Origin: Ashinkailepas kermadecensis
Taxonomy: Eukaryota > Arthropoda > Thecostraca > Neolepadidae
Assembly (NCBI GenBank): GCA_034440615.1
Contig: JAOTOM010002243.1
Span: 31,891-95,890 of the forward strand
DNA: 64,000 nt
Reading direction: 5' to 3'
Both the position numbers and the translations under genes were made by a program. The number at the start of each line of letters is the position of its first letter. Positions within the stretch are counted from its first letter, which is position 1. Below are positions 1 to 13,337 of this stretch, piece after piece. Under the pieces are notes generated by a model, which saw only the letters and a program-made list of their open reading frames with translations, did not search any database and was not told the DNA's origin.

Positions 1-1359
1 CGAGAGCAGACACTTGGGTACTGTTCATTCTGCACCGCTCGGCATCGCTTCTGCATGACAGAATTTATCGCATCCTTGTTCTCTATACATCCATCAGTAT
101 GTGGTGTGATCAAGTGCGTGGAATGACTTCCGGATTTTGCGTGGTATGACTCACAAGTCTGCTTCCCGCACGGCACGATGAACATGTGGTACAGGTACAA
201 AAGTAGAAGTTCGTTATCGCTGCTATAGCAGATGTATCTGTGGAACGTTGGCTGATCAATGTTGTCCAGACTACCATGCAGCGCCTGTCCAATGGAACAC
301 GAGAATACATCACATACAAGAGATTAAGATCAGCATGGCACGGTGTAGTTCCGTTCCAATGCTGTGGAAATGGCATTGGGGTGGTGATTGAAAATGGTGG
401 TGGGGGGGGGGCGTTCCAGGACAGGTCGACCCACCCATAACACCCTCACCTCTCAGAATGCGATTAAAATTGGTGTAATCAGAACCCAAAAGTCCAGAGC
501 CAAGCCCTCCGACATTTTTAGGTGATGGCGAAACACTTGTACTTACGAATCGGCATATTGTCATCTTTTCGGTGTAGAAATGCAAAAGGAGGCATATATT
601 CCGGACCATAATTTAACGCTGATTTCGAATGTGTAACATGTTTTCAACAAACTTTGCATTTGCCCTCAATGACCTCGCCACCCACTTTTAAGGTTAACAA
701 AATTATAGCTTCCCCTACCTATTTTAAACAAATATGTCTGGAAACATGGAGGCAAGACACTTGTTTATATGGATATGTATCAAGAACCTTGTTGACAAAA
801 AGCTCCAGATTACCATCTTGGCGCGAGAAGCCGACGCCATTTTCACAGCCACACCCATAGAGACTGAGACAGCACAGAAGCTCGACATCTCGCCAGACAA
901 TATCTGACCAGACGCTAGCTTGGCCAGTGAAGCCGACAACATTTCGGAAGCCGCACCCACCGAGCCCGAGACGTTACCCGGAAGTCACCGAGCCAGCCTG
1001 CCACCAGCCTACCACCAGCATGCCACCAGCCCGTCTACTTCTACTCTCCGGACCTCCAGCTTCAACTATTCAACTCCTGTTCTACAAGCTGAAACTTGAG
1101 GTTGGTCCGGCGGTGCCGCCACCCCTCCCACCCGGGTTACCCTCCACCACCCCACCCTGTGGCTCCCCCAAGTACCTTCAGTACGACCTCTACTCTGCTC
1201 TACTTAGTGCCTTCTTCGAGCAACGACTCTGTTACTTCTGTGTGTTTTCTTGAACTTTCTGCCCCACATTTATGCACCATATGGCTCTCTTCATGCCCAT
1301 TCTTTCCCTCTGCTCAGACTGTGTAATCCTGCCTGCTTATCCTATTCACCACCAAACCC
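1..1359. other. Unassigned flank
   Basis: I see no convincing gene, RNA or repeat here. The short open frames on both strands look like chance. There is a run of about ten G at 400-411 and a proline-rich, C-rich stretch around 980-1180. It lies outside the CACTA element that starts at 1726. Confidence 0.5.
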
Positions 1360-1725
1360 ATGACCCACACCAACACACCAACCCACCACATGTACACTGA
1401 CACTGAAACAGACACACCCACCTGTGATTACTTTTTCCGCCGCCAGCATGATGGGGAGCCCAAGGGCTCCCTTGACCTCTGGACGGTGGGGGAGGAAATC
1501 ACCGGTTACACCGAAGCGCCCCTTCACGCGCTACACATTATATCGGGGGCACTTCTGATCCAGGCCCACAACGACGCAGACGCTAACATCTTGCCCACCA
1601 TCGAACTGATCAAAAACACACAAATCGCCATCACACCAGGCACCCATCTCAACACCTCACAAGGTACAATCTATGCGAGGGTTGGCCTGGATCATAGGGC
1701 GGCGGTAATTTGCTGCCCAGAGATA
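1360..1725 (+). pseudogene. Possible LINE ORF1 (gag-like) fragment
   Basis: An open frame of about 120 codons runs into the left end of the CACTA element. Near its C-terminus is HLNTSQGTIYARVG, which resembles the conserved LN.S.G.V segment of gag-like ORF1 proteins of I/Jockey-type non-LTR retrotransposons. If so, it is a fragment interrupted by the CACTA insertion. I see no zinc knuckles and no matching continuation beyond the right end at 20623. It could be a chance frame. Confidence 0.3.
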
Positions 1726-1747
1726 CACAGATAAAAATATTTACACC
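1726..1747 (+). repeat. CACTA left terminal inverted repeat
   Basis: 22 bp beginning CACAGATAAAAATATT. It pairs with 20602-20623 at 21 of 22 positions, the mismatch being position 17. The preceding dinucleotide is TA. Confidence 0.88.
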
Positions 1748-1773
1748 AAACAGTGTAAGGAGAGTTAAATGAT

Positions 1774-2051
1774 ACCCATAATGCTATTCAAGAGAGCGGA
1801 ACATGCTATATTAACGCTTATCATGGATGCACAGTCAGCTGTATGGCTGCAATGATAATCAATTCCATAATGGGGGGTATCTTCACCCATTATAAGGGTT
1901 GGACAGTAGCTCCCCTTACTCCCTTGCAATTTCACTTCGCTCATGGTACGCTTCATCCTCGTATTAGGTGTGCCTTAACACTCCATACGGAAATGTGTTT
2001 CATAAATGAGTGTTACTTGACACCCGTATAGTACCAAATGCACCCATTATG
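1774..2051. repeat. CACTA left subterminal repeats
   Basis: Copies of a motif with core CCCATTATG or its complement CATAATGGG occur at 1774-1783, 1865-1875, 1884-1894 and 2041-2051, in both orientations. The right end carries the same motif. In plant CACTA elements such subterminal motifs bind the TNPA protein. That role here is inferred. Confidence 0.7.
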
Positions 2052-2061
2052 ATTGCTTGTA

Positions 2062-2130
2062 TGCACTGCGCATGCGCCAACAGAAGTGACGGGTGGCGTC
2101 TTCGCACCGCCATTGTTACCGAACACACGG
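2062..2130 (+). promoter_or_regulatory. Likely promoter/5' leader of the CACTA genes
   Basis: A GC-rich island in AT-rich surroundings sits just before the proposed first exon. It contains TGCGCATGCGCC at 2068-2079, which matches the palindromic NRF1-type motif, and GCCATTGTT near 2109, which resembles a YY1-type initiator in reverse. No TATA box is obvious. Function is inferred from position and motif. Confidence 0.45.
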
Positions 2131-5100
2131 ATGGAAGCACGACAGGTGAGTTAAATCTGTTATAGTTGATTTCGATGTGCTTTGTTCTTCAAATATTATG
2201 TGTGCAAAGCTACAGAGGAATATAATGTCACAGTATAGCTGCCTTTCATAAGTCGTTAGGTGCAATGACAATGCAGCTCATCCATATTATGTGCCAAAAA
2301 GCAAAACATGATGGGTTACTGTTCAGGCTATCTGGACACGGATGTCGATTTCCATTCTTCTGAGGGGCTTCCCCCCCCCCCATATCACTGGATTTGGTCA
2401 CCCATTGTTTAGCATATCTCTGATCATGAGAAAAAAATGCATGTCATGAATAAATGATCAGGGAGGCCATGGCTGCTTTGGGAAGTCTAGACAGGGGCAG
2501 ATTCAGGGGACACTGGAAGCATGCTCCCCCTCCCCTATGGAAGGTCTCTGGCCAGGAAAAACACCCCTCCAGGAAGGCTTGAGTGCACCCCTACCTCAAC
2601 ATTTTAAGTCAGGTATCCCTCTGAGAGAAAAGGCACACATTTAGTGTGCTTTAGTGCACCCCTCCAAATTTTAACCCTGAGGTACCACTTCAGGTACTTT
2701 CATAGTGATGCCTCTTCAGACAAAGTGCCTCCTATGACAATTCCTGGACCCACCCTTGAGCCCAGGTGAGTTCCATGCTGCTTTACTGCCTGACATTTCC
2801 TCAGCTTTCAGCTTTGAAATATTTTCATTCATGTGTGCGTAGCATTTCATAGCATATTTTGTATAACTACATCTGCCAATGAAGTTTAAATGAAATGGAG
2901 CTATTTGAAATGCTGGTAAACTTGCAGTTTGAGGTAATTCTTGAATTATTGGAATTTATCTTTTGAATGCAATGTTTATGGATGTTGTTAACATGATGAG
3001 GCCAATAATTTCCTCTGTAAATGCATACTCTTCAGTTGAGAGAAAAATAACACCCAAAAAGGGGCTTGAAGTTTGGTAATATAGCATACAAAGTAGCTTT
3101 TACAGTAAAGAAAAAATGGAACATAACCTAATCCAACCTAGCTGAACCTTCCATGTAGGAGAACAATTATTTTTTAATTGAAAATTTCCAGTTTTTTTTA
3201 TTTAAATAAAATTAAATAAAAACCTAATCTAACCTAGCCTGACCTGCTTTTCAAGAAAAAAATACTGATTTTGTGGAACACAAATGTCCCCATTTTTTGA
3301 CAATGTTTCCCACTCAAAAGAAAAGCCTAATCTGACCTAAACACACCTAACCTAACAACCAAACATAACCCCTTTGCTTGAGGAAGACATGGCATTAGAT
3401 ATGTACACACTCAAGCATAGGATATTAAGGCGTGATATGATTGAAATGCATTAAATTATTAAAAGGTTAGATCAGATCAATCTGAATGATGCCTTTCATT
3501 TAGACTATCCCATAGGGTTCATCAATTCAGGTAAGAAAAGTCAAGGTGTAGGACAGTTAGGCAACAACAGGTCTTCAGTCAAAGGGTGGTTGATCAATGG
3601 AATGGTGATGTGGAGATTCCCGTGTTGAATCCATTAAAAAAATTATGATGGGCACATTTTTTAGGCAAAAAAATCTTGTTTTTTAAAGTGATAATTAGTG
3701 CTGAATGGGTGATATTTATGCTAGTGGGCGTACGCGGTACAGACATGGACATGGATGGACATGGTTAAGCAGGCATGGATGGAGTTAATTATTGGTGGAA
3801 CACTTAATCCACATGTGTGTTACATGGGATCGAGTGAATAGGGCTGGGTAGATAAGGTAGATAGGTATTGCTGGGTGTGTGGGATGTTGGTGGATAGTTT
3901 ATTTGGAATTTGGGATGTGATATTGGTTGGGTTGATGGGTATCTTTTTGTCTAGGCAGATAGTATCTTCCCTTTATGGTTCTTATTAAGTCTGAGCACTT
4001 TATGACTTGGTAATTTTATGGTACTGATGGATTATCAGCATCTACTGGACCATTATAATACAAGTCACAACTCACACTTAACAATATGTAATATGTCTGC
4101 ACTGTATTCAGTTAGTTTATGTTCAATCCATGATGTGACTTTCATTTGTGTGTTGTTGCTTTAAAATAAATGCATTGCAGTTCATAATTTTGAAAGGCCA
4201 ATCAATACCTTACATTTGCCAGTGTTTAGGGGGTTTCTGAATGGAAAGACAGCATCAATTGATGCCACAAATAGGTTTTATGGTGGTACAGCACATATAT
4301 CATCATGTACCTACAAATGTTCAGCCCCCCAGCATTGATCAAGTTCTCACTGGGTATGGAGAGTGACCAAATTTCTGCTCTCAACTTATAACAAATTCCA
4401 GCATCCTTGCATTTTAAATGATCCAACATCTGCAGATTTTGCTTATCCATATATTTTCTGTAATCCTATATCAATAGGTCTTAAGTGGTCATACAATCAA
4501 ATGATGTGTGTGATGTAATATGCATAGGGTTTAGGCCAGGGTAGGTTAGGGAGAATTTTTCATTGATCATCCCTGTTTATCACAAATTATATGACATAAA
4601 ATGTCTAAATTAAGCAACATTAAACATGTGATAAGATATCCAAGGTGTTCAAGCATTGGTTGGTCTCAAAGGCTTGAAGGAAATTTGTCACGCTTCCTAT
4701 GCCAATGCCTTTCCCCAAAATACAATTGGAATTTAGTGCATGTACCCAGTTTTGAAGGACTGCATATTTTATATAAGATTAGGATACACAAATTGTACCA
4801 TCATAAAGCTTCATTGGGACATTAAACATTGCTGTCTTTTCACTCAGCAGCCCCTAAACACAAAAGTGGCACTGCATGAGCTGTCAGAAACCATCAGCCT
4901 TGATGCTGTTCCATATAAACATTTCCACAGTTTTGAATTGCTATTGTGATGCATGAAAAAAATGTAAATGCAATATGACAACTAATACATTGATATTTTT
5001 AAGGAAAATCCACATGTGGTTACAATTAGATTGTGTGGACTGTTCAAGATATAGCAAAGGGGTATGGTACATGTTTAAACCTGTAAAATGACCATGAAGC

Positions 5101-7953
5101 TATGAACAGTCAAATCACCCACACCATGTGGGTGTGGCATATTTGTCCATCAGCTTGTTTTTATATCATTCAGAAATGGGTCTGTAGCACTCCATAGTCA
5201 TTACATGCATATAGATATATGTGTCAGTGGTGTTTATTGTTTGGTCCAATTAAATTTTATCATATTTTGTGTTGTTGTCATGCATTGTGCAAGAACTCTC
5301 AGATTGGGGTTTAAACCGGTTAAGTTATGCTTGTTTATGCCATTCATGCTGCAATTATCGAAATACAACATGTGGTATGTTTTTAATTTGCTAAGTATTA
5401 GCTTCTTGCCTATGAAATGTTACTCTTGAACAGTTTAGCTTTTTGTAACCGGGACCCAATGAGGAATCACTTATTCATTGCAAAATTGAACAGCTTTTAG
5501 GATAATTGATGAACCATGCAGTAATAAATACAGATACTACAGTCTAACATGACAGTTGAACACTTCAGCGTATGAACTTGCCATGTGATTGTTTTCAGGA
5601 TGCAAGTAATGTAGCACTCCAGTACCATTGTATGCTTTGCAAATTTCAGCATAACAATTTTGCGGTTTATGCCAAGCATGTAAAACGACATAGCAAAGAT
5701 CCCTACTTTGTCGTAAGATGCATATTGTGCAAAAATGAGTACACCAAAACAAAATCATGGTTGAAACACCTGAAGCAGTTTCACCAGTTCCCTGCCGAAG
5801 AAGCATCTCGTGTAGACAACAGCCAGGATTTGTCGCCATTGGATTTGGCTGATCAACTGAATGACACTCATTGCAATGTTCCATGCTCTTCAACTCCGAA
5901 ACGTAATGTCGCAACGTTTATCAATTTCCTTCGTGAAAATGGCTTAGCTGAGACAGCATGCCCTGGGGCCATTCATGAGGTTCAAGGTTTAATTGAAGAT
6001 TCGATCACTGAGCTTCAAGAAGATTGTTCAATTGGTATTCAGGATAAAGTACAAACACCAAGGATTCCAACGCTTCACGCTCTTCAATCATTATCAACTA
6101 ATCACAAGTTCGAAGCATATGTCAAGGACAGTCTACCCTATGTAGAACCAGAATGTGTCAGGCTTGGAACAAGCAATCATGGAGTTGTGCAATCATACCA
6201 GTATGTTCCACTGTTGTCACAGATGAAGAACTTGGTGTGTTTGCCACATGTCAAGAAGTATATTTCGCTCAGAGATGATCGAAATGTTGTGTATGCTGAT
6301 GTTTTGGATGGAGACCTGCACACAGCAAGAGGCGACCTCCTGCACATAGTTTTGTACTATGATGATTTTAACGTTGTGAACCCATTAGGTAACAAAGTTA
6401 GCAAGAACAAAATATGTGCGGTTTACTTCATACTCCTGAACATTCCTCAAAGAGTTAGATCCAGAGTAGATAGCATCTTCCTACTTCAGTTATGTCACTC
6501 CAGCTATATCAAGAAGTATGGATGGGGTGCTATCTTGAAGCGTCTGATTGAAGATCTTAAGGTCTTTGAAACAGCTGGCATCAAGGTTGTCATAGATGGG
6601 TGTTCTCGTACGATCCATGGCAGGGTGGCGTTTGTAGCTGGTGACAACCTTGCTGTACACTCAATTGCGGGTTTTACTGAAAACTTCAGCAAGACAGAGA
6701 AGTATTGCAGATTTTGCCACGGAACACGATCAGACTGTGCAAGACATGAATCAGAAAAGGATTTCCTGCTTCGCGACAACGGTGGATATGAATCAGATCT
6801 TCGACGTCTGGAGGAGAGTGATTGGAGTCGTGATGTTTGCAGAGCAACCGGCTTGAAGGGCAAGTGCATATTCAACGAGTTGGATAATTTCAACGTGATC
6901 GATGGTTTCCCACCGGATGTAGCCCACGACATTTTTGAGGGTGTTGTTGGGTATGTTCTTCAATTAGTTCTCACGACTGTCATCGTGATCAAGAAGTATA
7001 TCAGCTGTCAAAAGACGAATGAGCTACTAGCGACGTTCTCTTGGAATGGCGAGCCAAACAAACCACAATCCTTGCGAATAGTCTCGGGACATGTTATTTG
7101 TAAACAGACTGCAAAGGAAAGCTGGCTTCTTCTGAGATACATTCCTCTGATTATTGGTGATTACATACCCTTAGACTGCCCTGAGTGGAATATTCTTGTT
7201 GATTTGGGACGTGTAGTTCAACATTTGACAGCTCGAGTGTATTCCCCTGGTGACTTAGCATTTTTGGATTGGAAGATTTCGGATTGGCTGTACAGTATCA
7301 AAACAGTGTATCCTGATTTCATTATGAAGCCCAAGTTCCATTTTATGGTGCACTATGCAACCCAAATAAAAAAGCATGGTCCCCTTCGCTTTTGCTGGAC
7401 TTTACGTTTCGAGAGCAAGCACTCTGTTTTGAAATCTTTAGTAAGGAGGAATACAAATTTCAAGAACATATGCAGAACAGTGGCACGGAAGCATCAGAAT
7501 CATCTGGCATTTGCGATGAGCTCGGCAAACTACATGGCTAGTGGAGTTGTCACTGACATCAGGCCCATGAGCAACGAGTTGGCACAGAAGCTACCTGAAG
7601 ACATGAAAACTCTTATCTTGAATGAGGGACTTCAGGTGGGACGGCAAGTTCGAGTGGACAATTTGGTTTACGAGGTAGGAACGATGGTCATACTGGCAGA
7701 TGCTATGGAAGATGATGGGTTTATATTCGGCGAAATCGGTGCAGTGTGTACTCAAGAACCTGACTTGGCTGTATTCTTAGTGCTGAATATCCTTCGATCA
7801 AAGTACAATTCGCACACTAACGCATACAGAACTGACGTTACTGACACATGGCGCATGGTGAGCATCCGTACATTGACAGATTTCAAGCCACTTCATTGCA
7901 TACATGTTCCTGGTAAATGCAGTAGTGATATCGTTTTGAACTGCAGCCCGTGA
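2131..7953 (+). CDS. CACTA-type transposase with N-terminal C2H2 zinc fingers
   Basis: Proposed join 2131-2145 and 5599-7953, about 789 residues. Exon 1 encodes MEARQ and ends at a strong donor (CAG|GTGAGT). Exon 2 follows a pyrimidine-rich acceptor (TGTTTTCAG) and continues in phase 0. The frame is also open from an ATG at 5572, so an unspliced start is possible. The N-terminus has two C2H2 fingers (CMLC...HVKRH and CILC...HLKQFH). The central part has YYDDFNVVNPLG, GDNLAVHSIAGF followed by CRFC, and DVAHDIFEGVVG, which I take to hold the catalytic acidic residues of the CACTA transposase fold. The C-terminus has PKFHFMVHY and RFESKHSVLKSL, typical of animal CACTA proteins. No stop or frameshift is seen, so it may be intact. 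It would bind the element ends and catalyse cut-and-paste transposition in the nucleus. Confidence 0.82.
2460..2770 (+). repeat. Dispersed repeat, copy 1
   Basis: It is recognisably similar to 25485-25800. Shared landmarks are GGGAGGCCA at the start, TTTGGGAAG, a C-rich segment, GGAAGGCT.AAGTGCA and CCCTCTGAGAGAA. The class is unknown. The alternating G- and C-rich parts suggest a decayed MITE. Confidence 0.6.
3385..4030 (+). mobile_element. LINE family A, 3' fragment
   Basis: Decayed CR1-like LINE. The segment at 3400-3640 corresponds to the conserved reverse-transcriptase C-terminal tail (GERL.ALDMYSLKYRRLR, then QVFSQ.VVDQWN), followed by the family's 3' UTR ending near TTTATGACTT. Multiple frameshifts make it non-coding. 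It lies in the first intron of the CACTA genes. Confidence 0.75.
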
Positions 7954-7968
7954 TATGTTCTATTTCAG

Positions 7969-10900
7969 ATCATGTCCGCCCAACAGCCATTGACACACAT
8001 AGTATCTATCGCCGTCCCTGGGCAGGGCGAAGTTAACAGATACGTCAAAGTTGCGTCAAGAAGTGAACTGTTAGAAAAGAGTAAGGCTGCATTCGGGTTG
8101 ACGGGGACTTTCGCACTTGAAGTGAAGAACGCGAAACATGATCTGTTCGTACGAGTGGACCCCGAGGACATTCCTGACGACGGAGTGCTTCGACTGGTAC
8201 CGACCGGTGGCAGAGAAGGCAGCATCACACTGTCGACTGCCGATACTGTCCAGATCCTGGACGACTCCAGCATCCTCAGCGCTGCATCCTCTCCGAGACT
8301 GCTACCCAACCTGGCACCCACGAGTCCGTACGTATTTGCATAATATATGTTAACTCTTGTTAATTATTAGTATATGCCACTTCGGGGTATGGAGTGTACA
8401 GGGTGAGATGGGAACGGGTCCTCGCCACAGAACAGTCCACATTTAAACAACAAATCATACACCTTTTGGAACATTCGTTTTTGTGTTTACTTTTGAACAC
8501 GTTTTGCTTTCTTTCCTAATTTGTTTTCAGCATAGCTTATGTTTTGGTCGGATTTTTTTATCAGTTTGTATTCTTGTTTTCTGTTCTTTTTTAAACACAT
8601 CTCATCTCATATCATATATCATATTTTCATTCCTTTTCTCACAGGTCCTTAACCCTCGCACGGCTGGGGGGGTAGATACTTACCCCCCCTAAGGTTTTCC
8701 CGCGAGAGCGGGAAAATGGCGCGCAGCAGCGCGCTGAAATTTGGTATACCTTACCATTAGCTATTTTTACATGTTCTAAAAAAAAATATGGTCGGGTCAT
8801 CAAAGGTCACCGAGTTATCGCGGGTCAAGTGAGGTCACCTCCAAAAATATTTAAGCAGTCGCCACGCCTTAAATAATAAAGATATTATAATGACACTTTC
8901 AGGGTTTACTTATCTTGACTGAGCGCCAAAACGTACAATTTCAGAATTTTCGAATTTTGAGTTTTTGATGACTTCATTTTTTGCACTTTGTAGTTTTATC
9001 TAAACTAACATCAACATTGCAGACAAACTATGGACTTTTGTATAATGCTAAGTTGACTTAGAACGGCATATTTTTGGTTCGTATACCTATTTCAAAAAGA
9101 AAAAATTCAAATTCCAAAATTTTACAAATCCAAAATTTTGAAAATCCAAAATTTTGAAAATTTAATTTGGAGTTGTAGAAATAGCTAAAGATGTAAAAAT
9201 AGCTAATTGTAAGGTATGCCAAATTTCAGCGTCCTGCCGCGCGCCGTTTTCCCGCTGTCGCGGGAAAACTTTGGTGGGGTAGGTATCTACCCCCTCAGCT
9301 GTGCGAGGGTTAAGTTCAAATCCTAGCGTAAAAACTACCGAAGTACTTTCGACTGGAATTTGTTCGAGCTATCCGATGCAATTTTCAGATTCGTTCTATC
9401 TTGCTTGGTTCGTGAGATACCTGGGGGGGGTATGTATCTACCCCCCCCCAGCCTGGCGAAGGTGGCTCAGACCACCAGCCGTGCGAGGGTTAATACTGCC
9501 CGTAGTTGAAAGAAAGTGGAAGATATGTTCGTGTAATGTTGGATGGTCGTTGTTGAGAAGAGTGGTGATGTTTAGTGGGGTGTTGTTTGTGGTGCAGTAG
9601 TTTGTGATATGTTGTTCCTTGTTGGTGTACTTGGTGCGGTGGATGAGTATGTGATTGGTGGTAAATGGTTGGTGAGATGTGGTGCATTTTGGTCATGGGC
9701 GTTTGAGTATGAGGTAGGAGTGAGGTTGTCCGATGGTTGTACGCATGTCCGATGCGTAAGCGTGTCAGTGTGCGTTGCCTATGTCTGTTTTTATTGACAG
9801 AGGTCCAGTTTTCGTGTTTGGGGTGTATTTCGTGGATATAGCGTAGATGGCGGCGCAATATGACCATAGTAGTCGAAGCGCCCGAAAACCCAAATAACTA
9901 ACTAACTATAGTGTAGATGGTGTAATATGGGTATCGTGATGTGAATTGCCGATAGAGTTGCTGCATTTCTACCTCAGTGTAGGTATGTTTTTGTTTGTCT
10001 ATGAGAAAGAGTATTGTTGGTGTTGAGTGTTTCCACCATGCAGTGGGTGGTGGGAGTGATGGGGGGGGGAGTGATTTGTAGGTTGTGCGCGTGTAGTCGT
10101 ATACAGCATCCTATTGTTGTCTTTAGTGGTGGTGCTTTCATAAGTTGGTGTTCGCTTTTGGTGCGATTTGTGAGAGCTTGAGTACATGGGTGTTGTCTGA
10201 TGAGTGGTGTTTTGTTGTGGTACCCAGATAGAACTGACCCAGGACCCCAGTACATTCAAATTAATTTTTACTTGGTTGCCTCACGTAAAAAGTTAAGTGT
10301 TTCTATTAAAGATGCATTTCCAACCCAAAATGAGTTGGTAAGATTCGATCCACCATTACTATCACTGAAAACACGTCATAGCATTTGAATTGTAAGTGCA
10401 TAGCATATATTTTGAAATATGGTTACGTTTCAACTTATATCTAGTTGCGTCACTGCAGAGTCTGTGGGACTATATGTGGAGGCTGTAGTGGCAGGACTTA
10501 GCATTGCGTCATTGAGAATAATGACTATTTATCAAGTAAACTACCTCATCACTGCGACAGCAACTGTATGCTACTTCCCTCACAATTCAGGAGGTACTAT
10601 GTGTACTTCTGAATGACAATTATAAATCAGCGTCTGAAAGTTATTCGTTATCCATATTACATTTAGATCTGCTTTGATCAGGTACGATACCATCAACGAT
10701 GCAGCCCAATCTACATCGCAAGTGGTGGGTGCTGTTCGTCCTGTTCATCATACCACTGATGGAACTGGACCTACGGTGCATGCGGCGGGTGATGGATCTG
10801 CATCCATGTCGCAGGCTGCGTGTGATGGATCTGCAGAGTGCGTGCTTCGACTATTTGCGTCTTGGTTCTCATGTTGAAGTTGAGAGTTAACTTAATGCTC

Positions 10901-12524
10901 TTGCGCATATAGTATACACTTTCAAGATTTCGCATGCTTTATATGCATGCTATATGCAAGGCAAATTAATGTCATGTTCTGTGACCATTTCCCTACAAAA
11001 ATGCATTGAAAGTGTTTCGTATTTCCCTCCTAAAACTCGCATCAGGGAATCGTGTTTCTTCGCAGATATTGCACGAACGAATTGTTATATACCATAAGAT
11101 TGTATAACCTTTTGCACCATGTACCATACGATTGTATGACGTCTTGCACCATGCAACAGTGTACCATAAGATTGATGTTTGGGATTATGTAGCAGCACAT
11201 TCTTGCCGACATTCTTTTCTGCAAGTATTAACAAGAGTCGATGATGAGACCCGAGATACAAAATTTAGCCCGGCCTGAAAGCTGAATCTTGACCGTATTG
11301 CAACACCGTTATTTCTCTGGAAATTGATTGCTCTTGTTGCATTCTTGAGGATTTGGTGTTGGAGTTGTTACAGCCTTTGTAGTGCCTTTGTAGTTTGCAT
11401 ACTTTGGAGGGTATGATGCACGAGAGACAAAGTGATTTATCACGGAATCAATGTCACAGATCATCGACCTTTGGCACATTTGATTTCATTTTCCCAGATG
11501 ATATTCATCTAGTCATCAGGTTTGTGAGTCAGTAAATTATTACTCAGCCCCTTATAATGCGCTACACTGGTAGTGTCATGTAGGAAATTCGGCGTGTCAT
11601 GTTATCTTACTTGATCAATGTGTAATTGTTCGCAGAAGCTGTGGCTGGTTTCAACCATCTCAACTGTCGTGGCGTCTTCAGCAAGTTCTGCAACGGAACG
11701 AACGAATCCCGGGGAAGGACTGGACTGAGATATTGGATCTTGTCTATGCCTCGTACACATCGGACCAGGGGAGGTAATACGATTATTTTGTTACATTGTA
11801 TGTCACCGGTTTTTGTCAGTGTTTAGTCATGTTGTGTTTTGAGTGTTTTTGTGGTGCAGTTCAACATTTAACGGTGATAATTTATTCCAAGCCTGTAATG
11901 ATTGCCATTGTATAAGCCTATGCCCATTTGCAATATTATGTATTGATAGCGCGCTCTGTGGCCTTAAATGTCAATACGGTGAAGTATTCTTATTCAATAT
12001 AGTATTCTGGGTAGCTAAGTTAACAGCATGTTCGTCGTGCAGATGACGTGCCTTTAATAGCGTGCCCCAAATGTTTGTAAGGCGAGGATTAACTTCTTCT
12101 AAATTTGTTCCCACTTCTTTTACGAGTTGGCATTCATTAGCTGTAATAGCCCTACTTGTCTGGGGTCTATTTTTCTGACCACTCAGATGTAGCACGTTGA
12201 AGGCAACCGAACCTCACATGGTAGTGGAGAGACAAAGAGTATGGAGGTCATGTCTTGTTTCCAGTGACGAACCAACGAGGTCTGCGTATACCAAGATGGC
12301 TGGTGCGATACTCACCGTATACCCACACCTGCGAGGAAACCTGAACGTCGACGAAGCCATGGTATGGGTACCATATGAACGTGGCGTATTATATTGTGAG
12401 ACAAGAGGCTGATCCATCAATCCAGTACTAAGTTATGTGCTTCCTGAGGCCAGGATGTGCACTTGTCTGATATATAATGTACATGTATATACACATCTAT
12501 CCATCCATCCATGTAGATAAAGAC

Positions 12525-12620
<96 letters not shown>

Positions 12621-13292
12621 TTTCTTGGGCAAATGGTTATCCTTGTTATATTCTTGAGGATTTGGGGTGGGATTTGTTACAGCCTTTGTAGTGCCATATG
12701 TCCTCATACTTTAGAGAGTATGATGCATGAGAGGTAAAGTGATTTGTCTATATAAAATGTCATCTTTCAACAGAGCACAGCACACATCTCACCAGACACC
12801 TATTCACAGCCAACACCACCATCCTGCTACACTGTCGTGATCAGCGGCGCCTGGCGGCAGCTGTACCCGGAAACAGCTTCCACCATCAATACACGTACAA
12901 AGACACACGCATCTGCCCCTATATGATAGACACCTACCGCCCGCATAAGTGCTTGAGTTTTCTTCATGCTTGCGGTGTGCCCTGTGCATCATTACTATTG
13001 TGCATTGTGTATTGTGTACCTTGTATTGTGACCATTGCATGTCCGATGAGCGCATTTCACGAAATATTCATATGCATTTCCTTTTGATTTGACGCGTGCC
13101 GTCAGGATAGGAAGTGTTGTAATTGAAACTGTATATATCATCACTTAATGTGTATGCCTGCATTGCACCTACGTGATTCGTACTGTGTTAGTTCCTGAAG
13201 ATGGTCAAGGCTGGTTGAAACATCGACAACATATGATAACTTCGAATCACGATTTGTTCCACATCGAAGCTGACCTGATATATTGATCGATG

Positions 13293-13337
<45 letters not shown>

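Larger units (their letters stand above)
2152..5598 (+). other. Intron 1 of the CACTA genes
   Basis: No exon is recognised here. It contains a dispersed repeat (2460-2770), AACCTAATCTAACC-like runs at 3120-3365, and a 3'-truncated LINE A (3385-4030). The stretch 4030-5590 is AT-rich and I see nothing further in it. Confidence 0.55.

Noticed and set aside
13190..13250. Penelope-like element signature (CTGAAGATGG...GGTTGAAACATCGAC)
   Set aside because: One short motif beside an AT microsatellite; no GIY-YIG or reverse transcriptase is nearby.
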